A stretch of DNA of 49,596 nt from Microscilla marina ATCC 23134 (GTDB lineage Bacteria > Bacteroidota > Bacteroidia > Cytophagales > Microscillaceae): the NCBI RefSeq assembly GCF_000169175.1, contig NZ_AAWS01000065.1:1-49596 (forward strand), given 5' to 3'. Made by a program: the position numbers and the translations under genes. Under the pieces are notes generated by a model. The model was not told the DNA's origin and did not search any database. It was given only the letters and a program-made list of their open reading frames with translations. Below, one piece after another: positions 17,585 to 26,316 of the stretch (position 1 is its first letter; every line of letters starts with the position of its first letter).

Positions 17585-18189
17585 TTATTTTTTATAATTC
17601 TCAGGGTATAGTTTCAAGTGAATGTACTGTTTAATGTTCATTAACTCTTGAATGGTATTTTGTATGTCTTTTGTTGTGATCTCACCATTGGGCTTATAAG
17701 ATAAATGTTCAAAGTTTTCTTTGTAAAAAGAGCGAGTGCTTAAAGTGTTGAGTCAGTAGTAATTATTTTTTAATTGTGTTTTTTGGGCTTGTTTAACTCA
17801 TTGCCTTGTACTGATCAAGCCATATTGTTGCACCCTTTTTTTTAAAAAAAGTCCACAGTCCTTGCAAAATTTGGTCATTCCTTACCCTTATTATTGCCTG
17901 ATACACTGCCAGAGTTTTTGTAGTGTGCTCCAAACTGTACCCCCATCAGTCTTGTTGATGATCATTCTCCTCTAACGCTCCCACATTTACGACAAGCCTT
18001 AACTCAGCTTTTTTCTCAGGTTTCACATTTTTTCTAATGTAATATTTCAAGCCATTGCTCAAAGTACCAGTGCTTACTTCAGGATCAAAAGGAATAGGCT
18101 GATCAAGGGATTGGGCAGAGGTGTAGTGAAAAAAAACAGCCTAAGCATAAATAGGCTATCCAAAAATGAGTGTTGGAGTATAAACGCAT
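17585..18189 (-). pseudogene. Relic of an M16 (insulinase-like) zinc peptidase with most of the gene deleted
   Basis: On the minus strand the ATG at 18187-18189 opens a signal peptide (MRLYSNTHFWIAYLCLGC). A run of eight T (18129-18136) shifts the frame; with seven T it would continue as TSAQSLDQPIPFDPEV, then TLSNGLKYYIRKNVKPEKK and ELRLVVNVGALEENDHQQ. This is the N-terminus of secreted M16 peptidases. It stops at TGA (17946-17948), just before the expected HxxEH zinc motif. Near the 3' side, 17585-17752 encodes a plausible C-terminal tail (MNIKQYIHLKLYPENYKK, stop at 17585). The roughly 850 codons between are missing. The C-terminal assignment is less certain than the N-terminal one. Nothing else recognisable lies in 17572-18404. 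Confidence 0.7.
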
Positions 18190-18404
18190 AATTATTTCAA
18201 AATGATAAACTATAATAATTGGAAGTTATTTAATTGATAACAGGCACAAAAGTATGAGCTTTTAAAGGGAGGGCAGTTATAGATACAGATCTTCCAATAT
18301 TATAGTAAATCGCAGATAGCATATAGTAAAATGCAATTTGGAGAAGAGAAAGAGTGAGGTGATTCTATAAAAAAGCCTAGCTGATCACCACCTCAAGCCT
18401 ATAT

Positions 18405-19178
18405 TTACCTTGCTATTACCCTCATACCATTGTCACAATACACCTCGATAGCTTCGCAAATAAAAGCGGACAAACCCTTGGCATATTGGTCATAGTGAGC
18501 AGTAAACCGGGCATCTTCTACATACATTTTGCCCAAGCCACGGTATTGCTCACAGTTGGGGGTCCAAAACTCACAAATATGCAGGTAGTGCTGTTCAATT
18601 GTTTTTTGTACCACCAAACTATTGGTTATTTGCCTGGCTTGCATCAATTCTGCCAGCAGTTGTTCAACCTCTTGCCCCTTGGCTTTTATATCAGTCCACT
18701 GCTTGTTATTGAGCCCAAGGAGTCTTTCTTCCACTGCCTGCAATTTGTCTTCGCCCCAACGTTGGCTTACTTCCTGGCGGTATTCACTTTTTTGTTCTGG
18801 GGTAAACCCTGCATACAATTCTTCATCTGTGATCATGTCTTTGGTATTTTGTAGTCCAACCATTGTTTTATCTATGGTCATTATAAGCTGTTGTATCCGA
18901 TTGGCTTCTTCCAACAACAAGCGCTTTTGTTGTTCCAGCGATGCATACAGGTCAAACTCAGGGGCATCAAGCAATACTTTGATTTGCCGGAGTGGGTACT
19001 TTAGTTCTTTATAAAACAAGATTTGTTGCAAACGCAATAACTCTGTTTTACCATAATACCTATACCCCGACGCTGCTTTGCGTGCCGGAACCAGCAACCC
19101 AATCTTATCGTAATAGTGCAGTGTACGAATACTTACCCCAGCCAAACGAGCCAATTGTTTTACAGAATAATTAACCAT
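18405..19178 (-). CDS. MerR-family regulator with TipAS ligand-binding domain
   Basis: A 257-aa regulator. The N-terminal MerR winged HTH (about 1-70) begins YSVKQLARLAGVSIRTLHYYDKIGLL and includes the GYRYYG wing. A dimerising coiled coil (about 75-115) follows. The C-terminal half matches the TipAS antibiotic-recognition domain (YAGFTPEQKSEYRQEV, WTPNCEQYRGLGKMYVEDARFTAHYDQ). TipAL-type proteins bind thiopeptide-like or other drugs and activate efflux or self genes. The ligand here is unknown, and no obvious efflux gene is next to it. Confidence 0.93.
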   Translation of the reverse strand: MVNYSVKQLARLAGVSIRTLHYYDKIGLLVPARKAASGYRYYGKTELLRLQQILFYKELKYPLRQIKVLLDAPEFDLYASLEQQKRLLLEEANRIQQLIMTIDKTMVGLQNTKDMITDEELYAGFTPEQKSEYRQEVSQRWGEDKLQAVEERLLGLNNKQWTDIKAKGQEVEQLLAELMQARQITNSLVVQKTIEQHYLHICEFWTPNCEQYRGLGKMYVEDARFTAHYDQYAKGLSAFICEAIEVYCDNGMRVIAR

Positions 19179-19328
19179 AGTTGTTTTATTTTTTGTTGGT
19201 TACAAATAAAAGCTATGACGTAAGGGTAGAGTCAAGTAAAAAGTGCTTTTTTTTGCGAATAACTTTTAAATTACTTATTATGAGTGAGTTGTATTGCTAC
19301 TCTACCCTACTATTTTTTTCGCCTCGGT

Positions 19329-19640
19329 TTGTGTCTCCACAACCGAGTTTACGAGTCCTTAAATACCGAGGCATATCGGTGCTCAGCAAAGCTAAATCGC
19401 CTCATCACAGCGTCTGGGAACATTGTGAAGGTTTCGATCAGCTCGTGGAGACACCATAGCCGTCAGGCTAAGAGGAGCATAGTAAAAAAATCACTTAAAA
19501 ATACCGTCACCGCCTCAGCGAGTGTCCCCACACGCTGATCGAATCGCCAAAATTTGGATACTGAAAGATGTTTCAGGGGTAAAAAAATAGTAGCCTGACG
19601 GCTATGGTGGAGACACGAGCTGAGGCGATGACGGTACTAA
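19329..19640. repeat. Interleaved palindromic repeat block
   Basis: Three inverted pairs interleave here. CCATAGCCGTCAGGCTA (19454-19470) is complementary to 19591-19607. The 30-nt segment 19502-19531 is about 26/30 complementary to 19607-19636. The segment around 19435-19455 (GATCAGCTCGTGGAGACACC) is largely complementary to 19519-19540. The core GTGGAGACAC occurs on both strands at least four times. There is no convincing coding frame. The remainder of the gap 19179-20035 shows no feature I can name. Confidence 0.65.
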
Positions 19641-20035
19641 CCTGGGGCTGAATGGTTTTTGTTTGAGAGGAAGCTTTTTATCTTGGCTTTATAAAACCAG
19701 TTGCATGCGCAACCTTTAGCACACCTTTGGTGTCTGATATATGGTAGCACCCAAAATAAAACCCTGAGACAAAAGCCTGGGCAATTGCGTTGAAGATAAG
19801 AGAATGCGTAGGTGTTTTACTCTAGGATTGAATCTTATGCTTGGTGTTACTATAGAACTTTGTTTTTACACCACTCCTAAAATAAAGTAAGGCGTAGTTT
19901 TTTTGTAATATTCGGGAATTACTGATCACTACTCACAACCTGGTGCAAGCAAAACTATCAATGGCAGTACTTTCAACACATTTTGAACAACTGATCAGAC
20001 GAAACACCCCGAAATATTGAATTATAATCTCTTAA

Positions 20036-22579
20036 ATGATAATTAGAACCACACCAGTGAAAAACACATTTTACTACTTTTGTCTATTGTTGCTAGTGCT
20101 TTCAACAGACGCATACGCCCAATTTAAAATTACAGGAAGGGTAAAAGATATAGAAACTGCTGAACCGGTTCCTTTTGCCAATGTATATTTCAAAGGTACC
20201 AGCATTGGTATCAACACAAACTTTGACGGATATTTTACCATTAACACCCCCAAGCTATATGATACACTCATGGTGTCGTACATTGGTTATGTCAGTAAAG
20301 AGGCCATAGTAGATAAAACAAAAAAAGAACAAACCATCAATTTTCAGCTCAAACCCGAAAACACCAAACTCGAAGAAGTAAAGTTTGTAGCACGCGAAAA
20401 CCCCTCGTGGGCGATTATGCGGAATGTGATGAAAAACAAAAACAAAAATGACAAACGTCGTTTGGATCAATACGAATATGATAGTTATACCAAAGTAGAG
20501 TTTGACATTGACAATGTAAGCGCAAAACTGGCAAAACGCCGGGCAGTAAAAAAAATACTGACCGCCATAGATAGTATAGGTAAGCTTACCGGAGATGACG
20601 GCAAGCCATTGATTCCGATTTTCATGTCTGAAACAATGTCTAAGTATCACTATCGCCGCAACCCCAAGAAAACCAAAGAACATGTACTCAAAAGTAAAAT
20701 CACGGGAGTAGGAATCGAAGATGGTTCTATTGTGTCACAGTTGATAGGAGCTAGTTTTCAGGAATATAATTTTTATACCAACTGGATGAAAATTGCCCAA
20801 AAAGATTTTGTGTCGCCACTTGCCGATGGTTGGCGTTTGCATTATCGCTATTTTTTGATGGACAGTGTGCAACTGGGCAAACACTTTTGTTACAAAATAG
20901 ACGTGATACCTAAGAGTAAACGCGACTTGGCATTTGAGGGAACCATTTGGATAGACAAAGCTACTTATGCACTCAAGCAAATAGATGTGCGGGTAGACAA
21001 AAAAGCCAATATTAACTTTCTTGAAAAGATAAAAATTCAGCAAACCCTGGCTCCTACCGACAAAGATGCCTGGCTACCTACCAAAACCAGGGTGTTGATA
21101 GACATTGCCGAACTTACCAGTAATACCGCAGGGCTGATTGCCAAGTTTTATGTCTCGAACAAGAACTTTGACACCCAAACCAAACACCCATTGAGGTTTT
21201 ACAATGACCAGATTCAGGTAGCAGAAGACTTTAAACTGTATGACGATGATTTTTGGATAAAAAATCGCCACGATTCATTGACTACTGCCGAAAAAAACAC
21301 TTACTCTATGATTAACAATATCAAAGAGTTGCCCGTGGTAAAAAACTGGGTAGAACTCATCTCTATTCTGGGCACTGGTTACAAATCTGTGGGAGCTGTA
21401 GACATTGGAAACTACCTGTTTGCTTATGCCCTCAACAATTATGAGGGGCACCGTTTTAGATTGGGGTTCAGAACCAACGGTAAGTTTAGCCGGAAGATTG
21501 GGTTTAATGGATACCTTGCCTATGGCGCCTGGGACAAAGAGTTTAAGTATGGGGTGGGCATGGACTATATTATATCACGCAAGCCCTGGACTACCTTTAG
21601 CGTGAGTCATACCCACGATATTTTACAAGCGGCTATTCCTGTAGACGACGATCGCTTACCTAATTTATACCTTGCTTCTATTCGGTTTTTCAACATTACC
21701 AATACCAACCTATATTTACAGCGTGATACTAAAATCACCTTGCAAAGTGAGGTGCTCAAAGGTTTGAACTTAAAAGTACGTTTGCGTAACCATACCTTTG
21801 AAACCCTGCCCGATTTGCCTCAGCACTTTGCTTATTATACAGCGCCCGATCGTACCGACTCGCCTGTCAATACCGAGTTTGTCAATACCGAATTAATGGC
21901 TGAGTTGCGTTGGGCACGTCGCGAACGTTTTATTCAGGCAAGCAATCGGCGCATAAGTTTAGGCACTAACTATCCTGTGGTTACCTTTCGTTACCGCCTG
22001 GGTATTCCAAGTTTTATTGCAGGTTTTATCGACAGCGATTTTAGCTATCATAAATTCACCCTGGACATAGACCAAAAGTTTCGTTTTGGCACTTTTGGCA
22101 ATGGTTCTTACCAAATTTCGGGAGGGTATATTCCTTCACAACTGCCCTACCTGCTGTTGTTTCGTCACTTGGGTAATCAAACCATCTTCTTCAACAATTA
22201 CGGGTTTAACCTTATGAACTACCTTGAGTTTACCAGCGATACGTATGCGTCTTTTCGTTATGAGCATACTTTCGAGGGGCTCATATTTAATCGTATTCCG
22301 CTGTTTCGCCGTTTGAAGTGGAGAAGTTTTGCTGAGGTAAATATGTTGGTAGGCACATTGCGTTCAGAGAATTCCGCCATCATTCCTTCCGTAGCACCCG
22401 ATGGCACCCCTATTCAAGGAGCCGCCTCATTGGGCGATATGCCGTATGTAGAAGTAGCTTATGGCATAGAAAATATTTTCAAGTTTTTGAGGGTACATTT
22501 TCTCCACCGAATTACTTACCTTGATCGACCGGGCGTGAGAAACTTTGGGGTGAAACTATCTGCCAAGTTTTCTTTATAA
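20036..22579 (+). CDS. DUF5686 outer-membrane protein with N-terminal carboxypeptidase-regulatory-like domain
   Basis: An 847-aa protein with a signal peptide ending near DAYAQF (about residue 29). A CarboxypepD_reg-like beta-sandwich follows (about 31-113; ITGRVKDIETAEPVPFANVYFKG, DTLMVSYIGY). The long remainder matches the Bacteroidota DUF5686 family: a periplasmic segment (PSWAIMRNVMKNKNKND, YEYDSYTKVEFDID, GTIWIDKATYALKQIDV) and a C-terminal outer-membrane barrel ending in FGVKLSAKFSL. The family resembles TonB-receptor N-domains joined to a barrel but has no plug. Its function is unknown. A bidirectional terminator separates it from the convergent mnmD gene. Confidence 0.9.
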   Translation: MIIRTTPVKNTFYYFCLLLLVLSTDAYAQFKITGRVKDIETAEPVPFANVYFKGTSIGINTNFDGYFTINTPKLYDTLMVSYIGYVSKEAIVDKTKKEQTINFQLKPENTKLEEVKFVARENPSWAIMRNVMKNKNKNDKRRLDQYEYDSYTKVEFDIDNVSAKLAKRRAVKKILTAIDSIGKLTGDDGKPLIPIFMSETMSKYHYRRNPKKTKEHVLKSKITGVGIEDGSIVSQLIGASFQEYNFYTNWMKIAQKDFVSPLADGWRLHYRYFLMDSVQLGKHFCYKIDVIPKSKRDLAFEGTIWIDKATYALKQIDVRVDKKANINFLEKIKIQQTLAPTDKDAWLPTKTRVLIDIAELTSNTAGLIAKFYVSNKNFDTQTKHPLRFYNDQIQVAEDFKLYDDDFWIKNRHDSLTTAEKNTYSMINNIKELPVVKNWVELISILGTGYKSVGAVDIGNYLFAYALNNYEGHRFRLGFRTNGKFSRKIGFNGYLAYGAWDKEFKYGVGMDYIISRKPWTTFSVSHTHDILQAAIPVDDDRLPNLYLASIRFFNITNTNLYLQRDTKITLQSEVLKGLNLKVRLRNHTFETLPDLPQHFAYYTAPDRTDSPVNTEFVNTELMAELRWARRERFIQASNRRISLGTNYPVVTFRYRLGIPSFIAGFIDSDFSYHKFTLDIDQKFRFGTFGNGSYQISGGYIPSQLPYLLLFRHLGNQTIFFNNYGFNLMNYLEFTSDTYASFRYEHTFEGLIFNRIPLFRRLKWRSFAEVNMLVGTLRSENSAIIPSVAPDGTPIQGAASLGDMPYVEVAYGIENIFKFLRVHFLHRITYLDRPGVRNFGVKLSAKFSL

Positions 22580-22598
22580 CCGCATACACCTGACTTAT

Positions 22599-22638
22599 AA
22601 AAAAGCGACAAACTCTCAGAGGGTTTGTCGCTTTTTTT
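22599..22638. terminator. Bidirectional terminator between the DUF5686 gene and mnmD
   Basis: AAAAAAGCGACAAACTCT pairs with AGGGTTTGTCGCTTTTTT (18 bp, one G-U pair) with a small loop. T-runs on both strands fit termination from either side, and the flanking genes converge here. Confidence 0.9.
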
Positions 22639-22666
22639 ATAGTCAATCACCACCAGCTGGGGCTAC

Positions 22667-23353
22667 TTATACCGCTTTCCCTCTGGTCATTTCTCGCTTA
22701 AAATGAGGTCCCGGCAACGACTCAAGTTCAAAACCTGCGGCTTTCAAATCCCGTTTAAACTGCCCTTTGGCACAGTAAGTCACCAATATTGCGCCTGAGG
22801 CAAGGTGTTGCCTTATCCCCTGAAGCACTTCTAGTGTCCATATTTCGGGATGCTTAGAAGGAGCAAAAGCATCAAAATAAACCAGATCGAAGGTAGGTAT
22901 ATTTTCAAGGGCATGTTGGGTAAATAAAGCTTCTATAGTGGCAGGCGCTTTATACAACTGAAAGCTGCTTTCTACTGCTTGCCATTCGTTCCAGGGGCAC
23001 TCATGCAATCCTTTGTACAAGTCTGCTGCACTGGGTTGGTCAATTAACTGTGGATAGTTGAGTTGCTCTACCACTGCAGATGGCACAGGAAAAGGCTCTA
23101 CCCCAAAGTAATTGATTTTGTGTGAAGTGCGGTGTACCTCCAGCGCAGTAAGTAAGGCGTTTAGCCCAGTGCCAAAGCCCACTTCCAAAATAGTAAGTTC
23201 AGTTTTGTGCTCCAATAAATACTTTAGCCCAGCGTCTATAAACACATGGTGAGATTCTTCAATGGCTCCTCGGCGCGAATGATAAATTTCATTGAAAGTT
23301 TTGCTAAATAAGGTATGTGAGCCATCTTCGGTCTCTATGATTTCGATGTTCAT
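22667..23353 (-). CDS. mnmD: tRNA 5-methylaminomethyl-2-thiouridine methyltransferase (MnmD-like, DUF752)
   Basis: A SAM-dependent methyltransferase for the wobble uridine modification (nm5 to mnm5) in some tRNAs. It is the single-domain form without the FAD oxidase half of E. coli MnmC. SAM-binding motif I is ILEVGFGTGLNALL. DLVYFDAFAPSKHPEIW and the C-terminal GPHFKREMTRG are typical of DUF752. A longer reading is possible from a TTG at 23410, but that codon lies inside the terminator hairpin of the upstream gene. The ATG at 23353 (MNIEIIETEDGSHTLF) fits the family start, so I use it. Confidence 0.9.
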   Translation of the reverse strand: MNIEIIETEDGSHTLFSKTFNEIYHSRRGAIEESHHVFIDAGLKYLLEHKTELTILEVGFGTGLNALLTALEVHRTSHKINYFGVEPFPVPSAVVEQLNYPQLIDQPSAADLYKGLHECPWNEWQAVESSFQLYKAPATIEALFTQHALENIPTFDLVYFDAFAPSKHPEIWTLEVLQGIRQHLASGAILVTYCAKGQFKRDLKAAGFELESLPGPHFKREMTRGKAV

Positions 23354-23381
23354 GACAAATTCTATTTTAGGGGTAAAACTA

Positions 23382-23424
23382 AAAAGAATCAGCCATTGAG
23401 CATTACCCAATGGCTGATTCTTTT
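23382..23424 (-). terminator. Intrinsic terminator of the outer-membrane-like gene at 23443-24198
   Basis: A 17-bp perfect stem, AAAAGAATCAGCCATTG (23382-23398) with its complement at 23408-23424, has a 9-nt loop. It ends in a T-run on the minus strand and lies 19 bp after the stop at 23443. Confidence 0.9.
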
Positions 23425-23442
23425 ATAACATTGTGCCTGTGT

Positions 23443-24198
23443 TTATTTCCTTGTACCAAAGAAAATAGTCAGGTACACCGATGAAAAAAACTGTCGGTTA
23501 GAGATGGGGGCAACAGAAGATGGATTTTGAAGCAACTCTATTTTTCTGGTAAAGGCCTCATAATGAAAACCAGCTTCAAATCCAGTCACACTATTTTTAA
23601 ACGCGCCAAAGTCAAAACTAAAACCCAACTTGGCATTGATTCCAGGTACAATGCTTGCGTTTTGGAACCCTTCTAAAAAATTGCCTGCCCCTACAATTTG
23701 ACCAGGATCGTGTATATCAGGGTCGAACGGGACAGAAGTAATGCTTTGGTCCTGAATATTTTGATACAACACATGGTAAGGTTTTTCGATACCAATTGAG
23801 GCTCCTACTGCTATCACTGCCGACACCTGCACCCCTTCATCGGGGGCCTTGCGGAACAAAATGATGTCGCGACCATAAGTAGGGCGGATCACATACAGAT
23901 AATTTACCTTATTGAAAATATAAGAGTTGCCTGTAAAGCTATTCAGGCGGGTTTCTTTGTTATGTTTTACGTTGACTATTTCTACACCAAATGTAGAGTA
24001 TTGGCGCATTTTAACTGTATTGCGCAAGGCAGAAATTTTAAACATTACCCCTCCTATCAACCCTCCATTGGTATTAAAATTTACTCCATATATAAACTCA
24101 CGGCTATAAATTTCATCTTGTGAAAGCAACTGCGCCCGAACCGCACTCAATGGCCACAAAGCCATCCATAAAATACATATAATTGTTTTTAATTTCAT
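23443..24198 (-). CDS. Predicted outer-membrane beta-barrel protein of unknown function
   Basis: A 251-aa exported protein. The signal peptide is clear (MKLKTIICILWMALWPLSAVRA, cleaved about residue 22). The mature part alternates hydrophobic and polar residues in strand-like segments (FIYGVNFNTNGGLIGGVMFK, GVQVSAVIAVGASIG, SSVYLTIFFGTRK) as in small barrels. I recognise no named family; similar proteins are common in Bacteroidota. It is a single gene with its own terminator, transcribed away from osmC. Confidence 0.75.
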   Translation of the reverse strand: MKLKTIICILWMALWPLSAVRAQLLSQDEIYSREFIYGVNFNTNGGLIGGVMFKISALRNTVKMRQYSTFGVEIVNVKHNKETRLNSFTGNSYIFNKVNYLYVIRPTYGRDIILFRKAPDEGVQVSAVIAVGASIGIEKPYHVLYQNIQDQSITSVPFDPDIHDPGQIVGAGNFLEGFQNASIVPGINAKLGFSFDFGAFKNSVTGFEAGFHYEAFTRKIELLQNPSSVAPISNRQFFSSVYLTIFFGTRK

Positions 24199-24441
24199 TA
24201 GAATTAAGAATGTTGTGGTAATGAAATGATGCGCGGTAGTGTGTATACAACCTTATTAAAACTACCATGTTTTACCGTTAAAAAAAAACTTTTGTGGTTT
24301 AGACTATCAAAATTATATAATTTGCCAGCAAAATAACAAATGTTGTAAACAAAGCATCTATTCACCTTGTGTGCTTTGCATACTATTTATTTACATTAAC
24401 TTGAAAAAACGTCTTTTCGTTTCAAAACTATTTTATTAACA

Positions 24442-24849
24442 ATGGCAACAGCAAGTACTATTTATACTGGAGAGTTGAGAACTTCATCTACTCATCTCAA
24501 ATCTGGCAATACATTGGTAACCGATGCTCCTACTGACAACCACGGCAAGGGAGAGACTTTTTCTCCTACCGATTTGGTAGCCACTGCTTTGGGCGCTTGT
24601 ATGCTCACGGTCATGGGCATTTGGGCAAGAACCGCCGATATCGACCTGACCGATACCCAAATAGAAACAACCAAAGTAATGGGTAATAATCCACGCAGAG
24701 TGTCTGAAATACACGTCAACTTTCAGTTTCCGGCAAGTTTGCAATTGACCGAAGCACAGCAAACCAAGCTCAAAGAAGTAGCCTTAAACTGCCCGGTAGC
24801 CAAAAGCCTGAGTACTGACCTCAAGCAAATGGTTACTTTCAGTTGGTAG
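24442..24849 (+). CDS. OsmC-family peroxiredoxin-like protein
   Basis: A 135-aa OsmC/Ohr superfamily protein; members reduce organic hydroperoxides with a pair of cysteines. Cys53 (TALGACMLTVMG) and Cys117 (ALNCPVAKSL) are in the expected places. The FSPTDLVATALGAC helix start and DLKQMVTFSW C-terminus fit the OsmC subgroup (YhfA-like) rather than Ohr. It is a single gene closed by an intrinsic terminator shared with the convergent sensor kinase. Confidence 0.93.
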   Translation: MATASTIYTGELRTSSTHLKSGNTLVTDAPTDNHGKGETFSPTDLVATALGACMLTVMGIWARTADIDLTDTQIETTKVMGNNPRRVSEIHVNFQFPASLQLTEAQQTKLKEVALNCPVAKSLSTDLKQMVTFSW

Positions 24850-24854
24850 ACATC

Positions 24855-24890
24855 AAAAAACACCCACCACCACTATGGCGGGTGTTTTTT
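24855..24890. terminator. Terminator between osmC and the convergent histidine kinase gene
   Basis: AAAAAACACCCACC pairs with GGCGGGTGTTTTTT (14 bp with one G-U pair), with A/T runs on both sides. It starts 6 bp after the osmC stop and 23 bp past the end of the minus-strand kinase. Confidence 0.85.
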
Positions 24891-24912
24891 ATTATTTTGT
24901 TGATGTTAGGCT

Positions 24913-26316
24913 TTAGGCAAACCTTAAGGTAAACACAGTTTCGACCTGTGGGGTAGAGTTCACATTGATGGTACCACCATGCAAACGCATCACTTGCCGC
25001 GACAGGCTCAATCCAATGCCTGAACCATTTTTTTTGGTAGTAAACAAAGGTATAAATACTTTTTTCTTTGCCTCCTCGCCAATCCCTGTTCCGTTGTCAT
25101 ATACCTTAATCACCACCTTCCCTACCTTGTCGGTGCTCGCAATAAGGCTAATTTGCTTATCTTCTTTGTCTTCTACGGCATGGGTAGCATTTTTGAGTAA
25201 GTTGATCAATACCTGTTCCAACAAGTGAGGGTCAGCAATCAACTGTAGGTTTTTAGGGTAGGTTTGACAGGAGAACCGTATGCCTTGCTGTTTCATTTCT
25301 TCTTTGAGCAGGGTATTGATAGATTCAAAAAGCTCTTTTACCGACAAGGTTTGTAAATCGGGCAAGGGAATTTTGGTCAGGTTACGGAAATCACGCACAA
25401 AATGAATCAGTCCTTCCGACCTGCGTTGAATGGTGCGCACTGCCTGGTGCACATCTTCCAACGATTCAGTAAAATAATCGGCAGGTAGCCTGATTTTTTC
25501 TTCTTGTGTACCTTGTTGGTGTTCCTCAATTTCTTTTTTATAATATTCCAGGTCTTCGTGTACCGTAGCCGACAAAGAAGCAATGGGCGTAACCGAATTG
25601 ATAATTTCGTGGGTCAATACCCTGATCAGGTTTTGCCAGGCTTCCATTTCTTTTTCCTCTAGTTCACTCTGAATGTCCTGCAACGACACTATCTTGAACT
25701 GTTTGCTTCGCAGGGTAATATTAGTAGCACGTACAATCAAGTGCGCAATTTCTTCGTTCATTGTCAGCTTTACCACCTCACGGGTTTTATCCGAGATACT
25801 ATTTTCTTGTGCAATCAACTGTACCAAAGGCTGGTGAGTGTCGCGCAATTGCTTGATATGGCTCAAGTGGTTGATATTTAACAACTTTTGAGCAGCACTA
25901 TTGATCAGCTGTACACTGCCTGTGTCATCCAGCACCAACAAGCCAATGTCTATGTGTTGTACAATGGTTTTGAGGTAATGGTATTGTGCTTCTTTTTCGG
26001 CACGCACTTCCTGAAACTTTTGAATGACCCGGTTAAATTGCGTATTGAGGTTGTCAAAAGATTGCCCCAAACCCCTCGAAGTATAGGTTTGAGAAAAATC
26101 ATCATATTCTATCGAATCTAAAAACTTACTGTAGGCAACATTGGTGCGTTCAGTGTACCTGATGAGCATCCCTACTTGTATAAAAATAATACAACTGAGG
26201 GTAAACATAGAGATGTAATAGCTTGTCTGGAGTAACAGCCAAGTGAACCCAAAGATACTCAAAGCCAGTATCAATATTCTGAAAATGAGCCCAGTACGAA
26301 AGAGTTTAAATACCAT
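24913..26316 (-). CDS. Sensor histidine kinase (NtrY-like, PAS + HisKA + HATPase)
   Basis: A 467-aa membrane kinase. Two TM helices lie in the first 52 residues with almost no periplasmic loop. A short linker/HAMP-like segment follows, then a PAS domain (about 115-210; HIDIGLLVLDDTGSVQLINSAAQKLL). The dimerisation/phosphoacceptor helix has His236 (VLTHEIINSVTPIASL). The HATPase_c domain has an N box (LINLLKNATHAV), G1 (DNGTGIG) and G2 (NGSGIGLSLSRQV). It overlaps the upstream sigma-54 regulator gene by 11 bp, so the two form a co-translated two-component system. With no large sensor domain, the signal is probably intramembrane or cytoplasmic. Confidence 0.93.
   Translation of the reverse strand: MVFKLFRTGLIFRILILALSIFGFTWLLLQTSYYISMFTLSCIIFIQVGMLIRYTERTNVAYSKFLDSIEYDDFSQTYTSRGLGQSFDNLNTQFNRVIQKFQEVRAEKEAQYHYLKTIVQHIDIGLLVLDDTGSVQLINSAAQKLLNINHLSHIKQLRDTHQPLVQLIAQENSISDKTREVVKLTMNEEIAHLIVRATNITLRSKQFKIVSLQDIQSELEEKEMEAWQNLIRVLTHEIINSVTPIASLSATVHEDLEYYKKEIEEHQQGTQEEKIRLPADYFTESLEDVHQAVRTIQRRSEGLIHFVRDFRNLTKIPLPDLQTLSVKELFESINTLLKEEMKQQGIRFSCQTYPKNLQLIADPHLLEQVLINLLKNATHAVEDKEDKQISLIASTDKVGKVVIKVYDNGTGIGEEAKKKVFIPLFTTKKNGSGIGLSLSRQVMRLHGGTINVNSTPQVETVFTLRFA

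Noticed and set aside
17753-17945. Open frame between the two M16 fragments (SLEHTTKTLAVYQAIIRV...)
   Set aside because: Looks somewhat transposase-like, but I cannot match it to a family. It is short and has no inverted ends, so I do not claim an insertion sequence.
23354-23410. Longer N-terminus of mnmD from TTG at 23410
   Set aside because: That codon lies inside the terminator hairpin of the neighbouring gene, and the family start matches the ATG at 23353.
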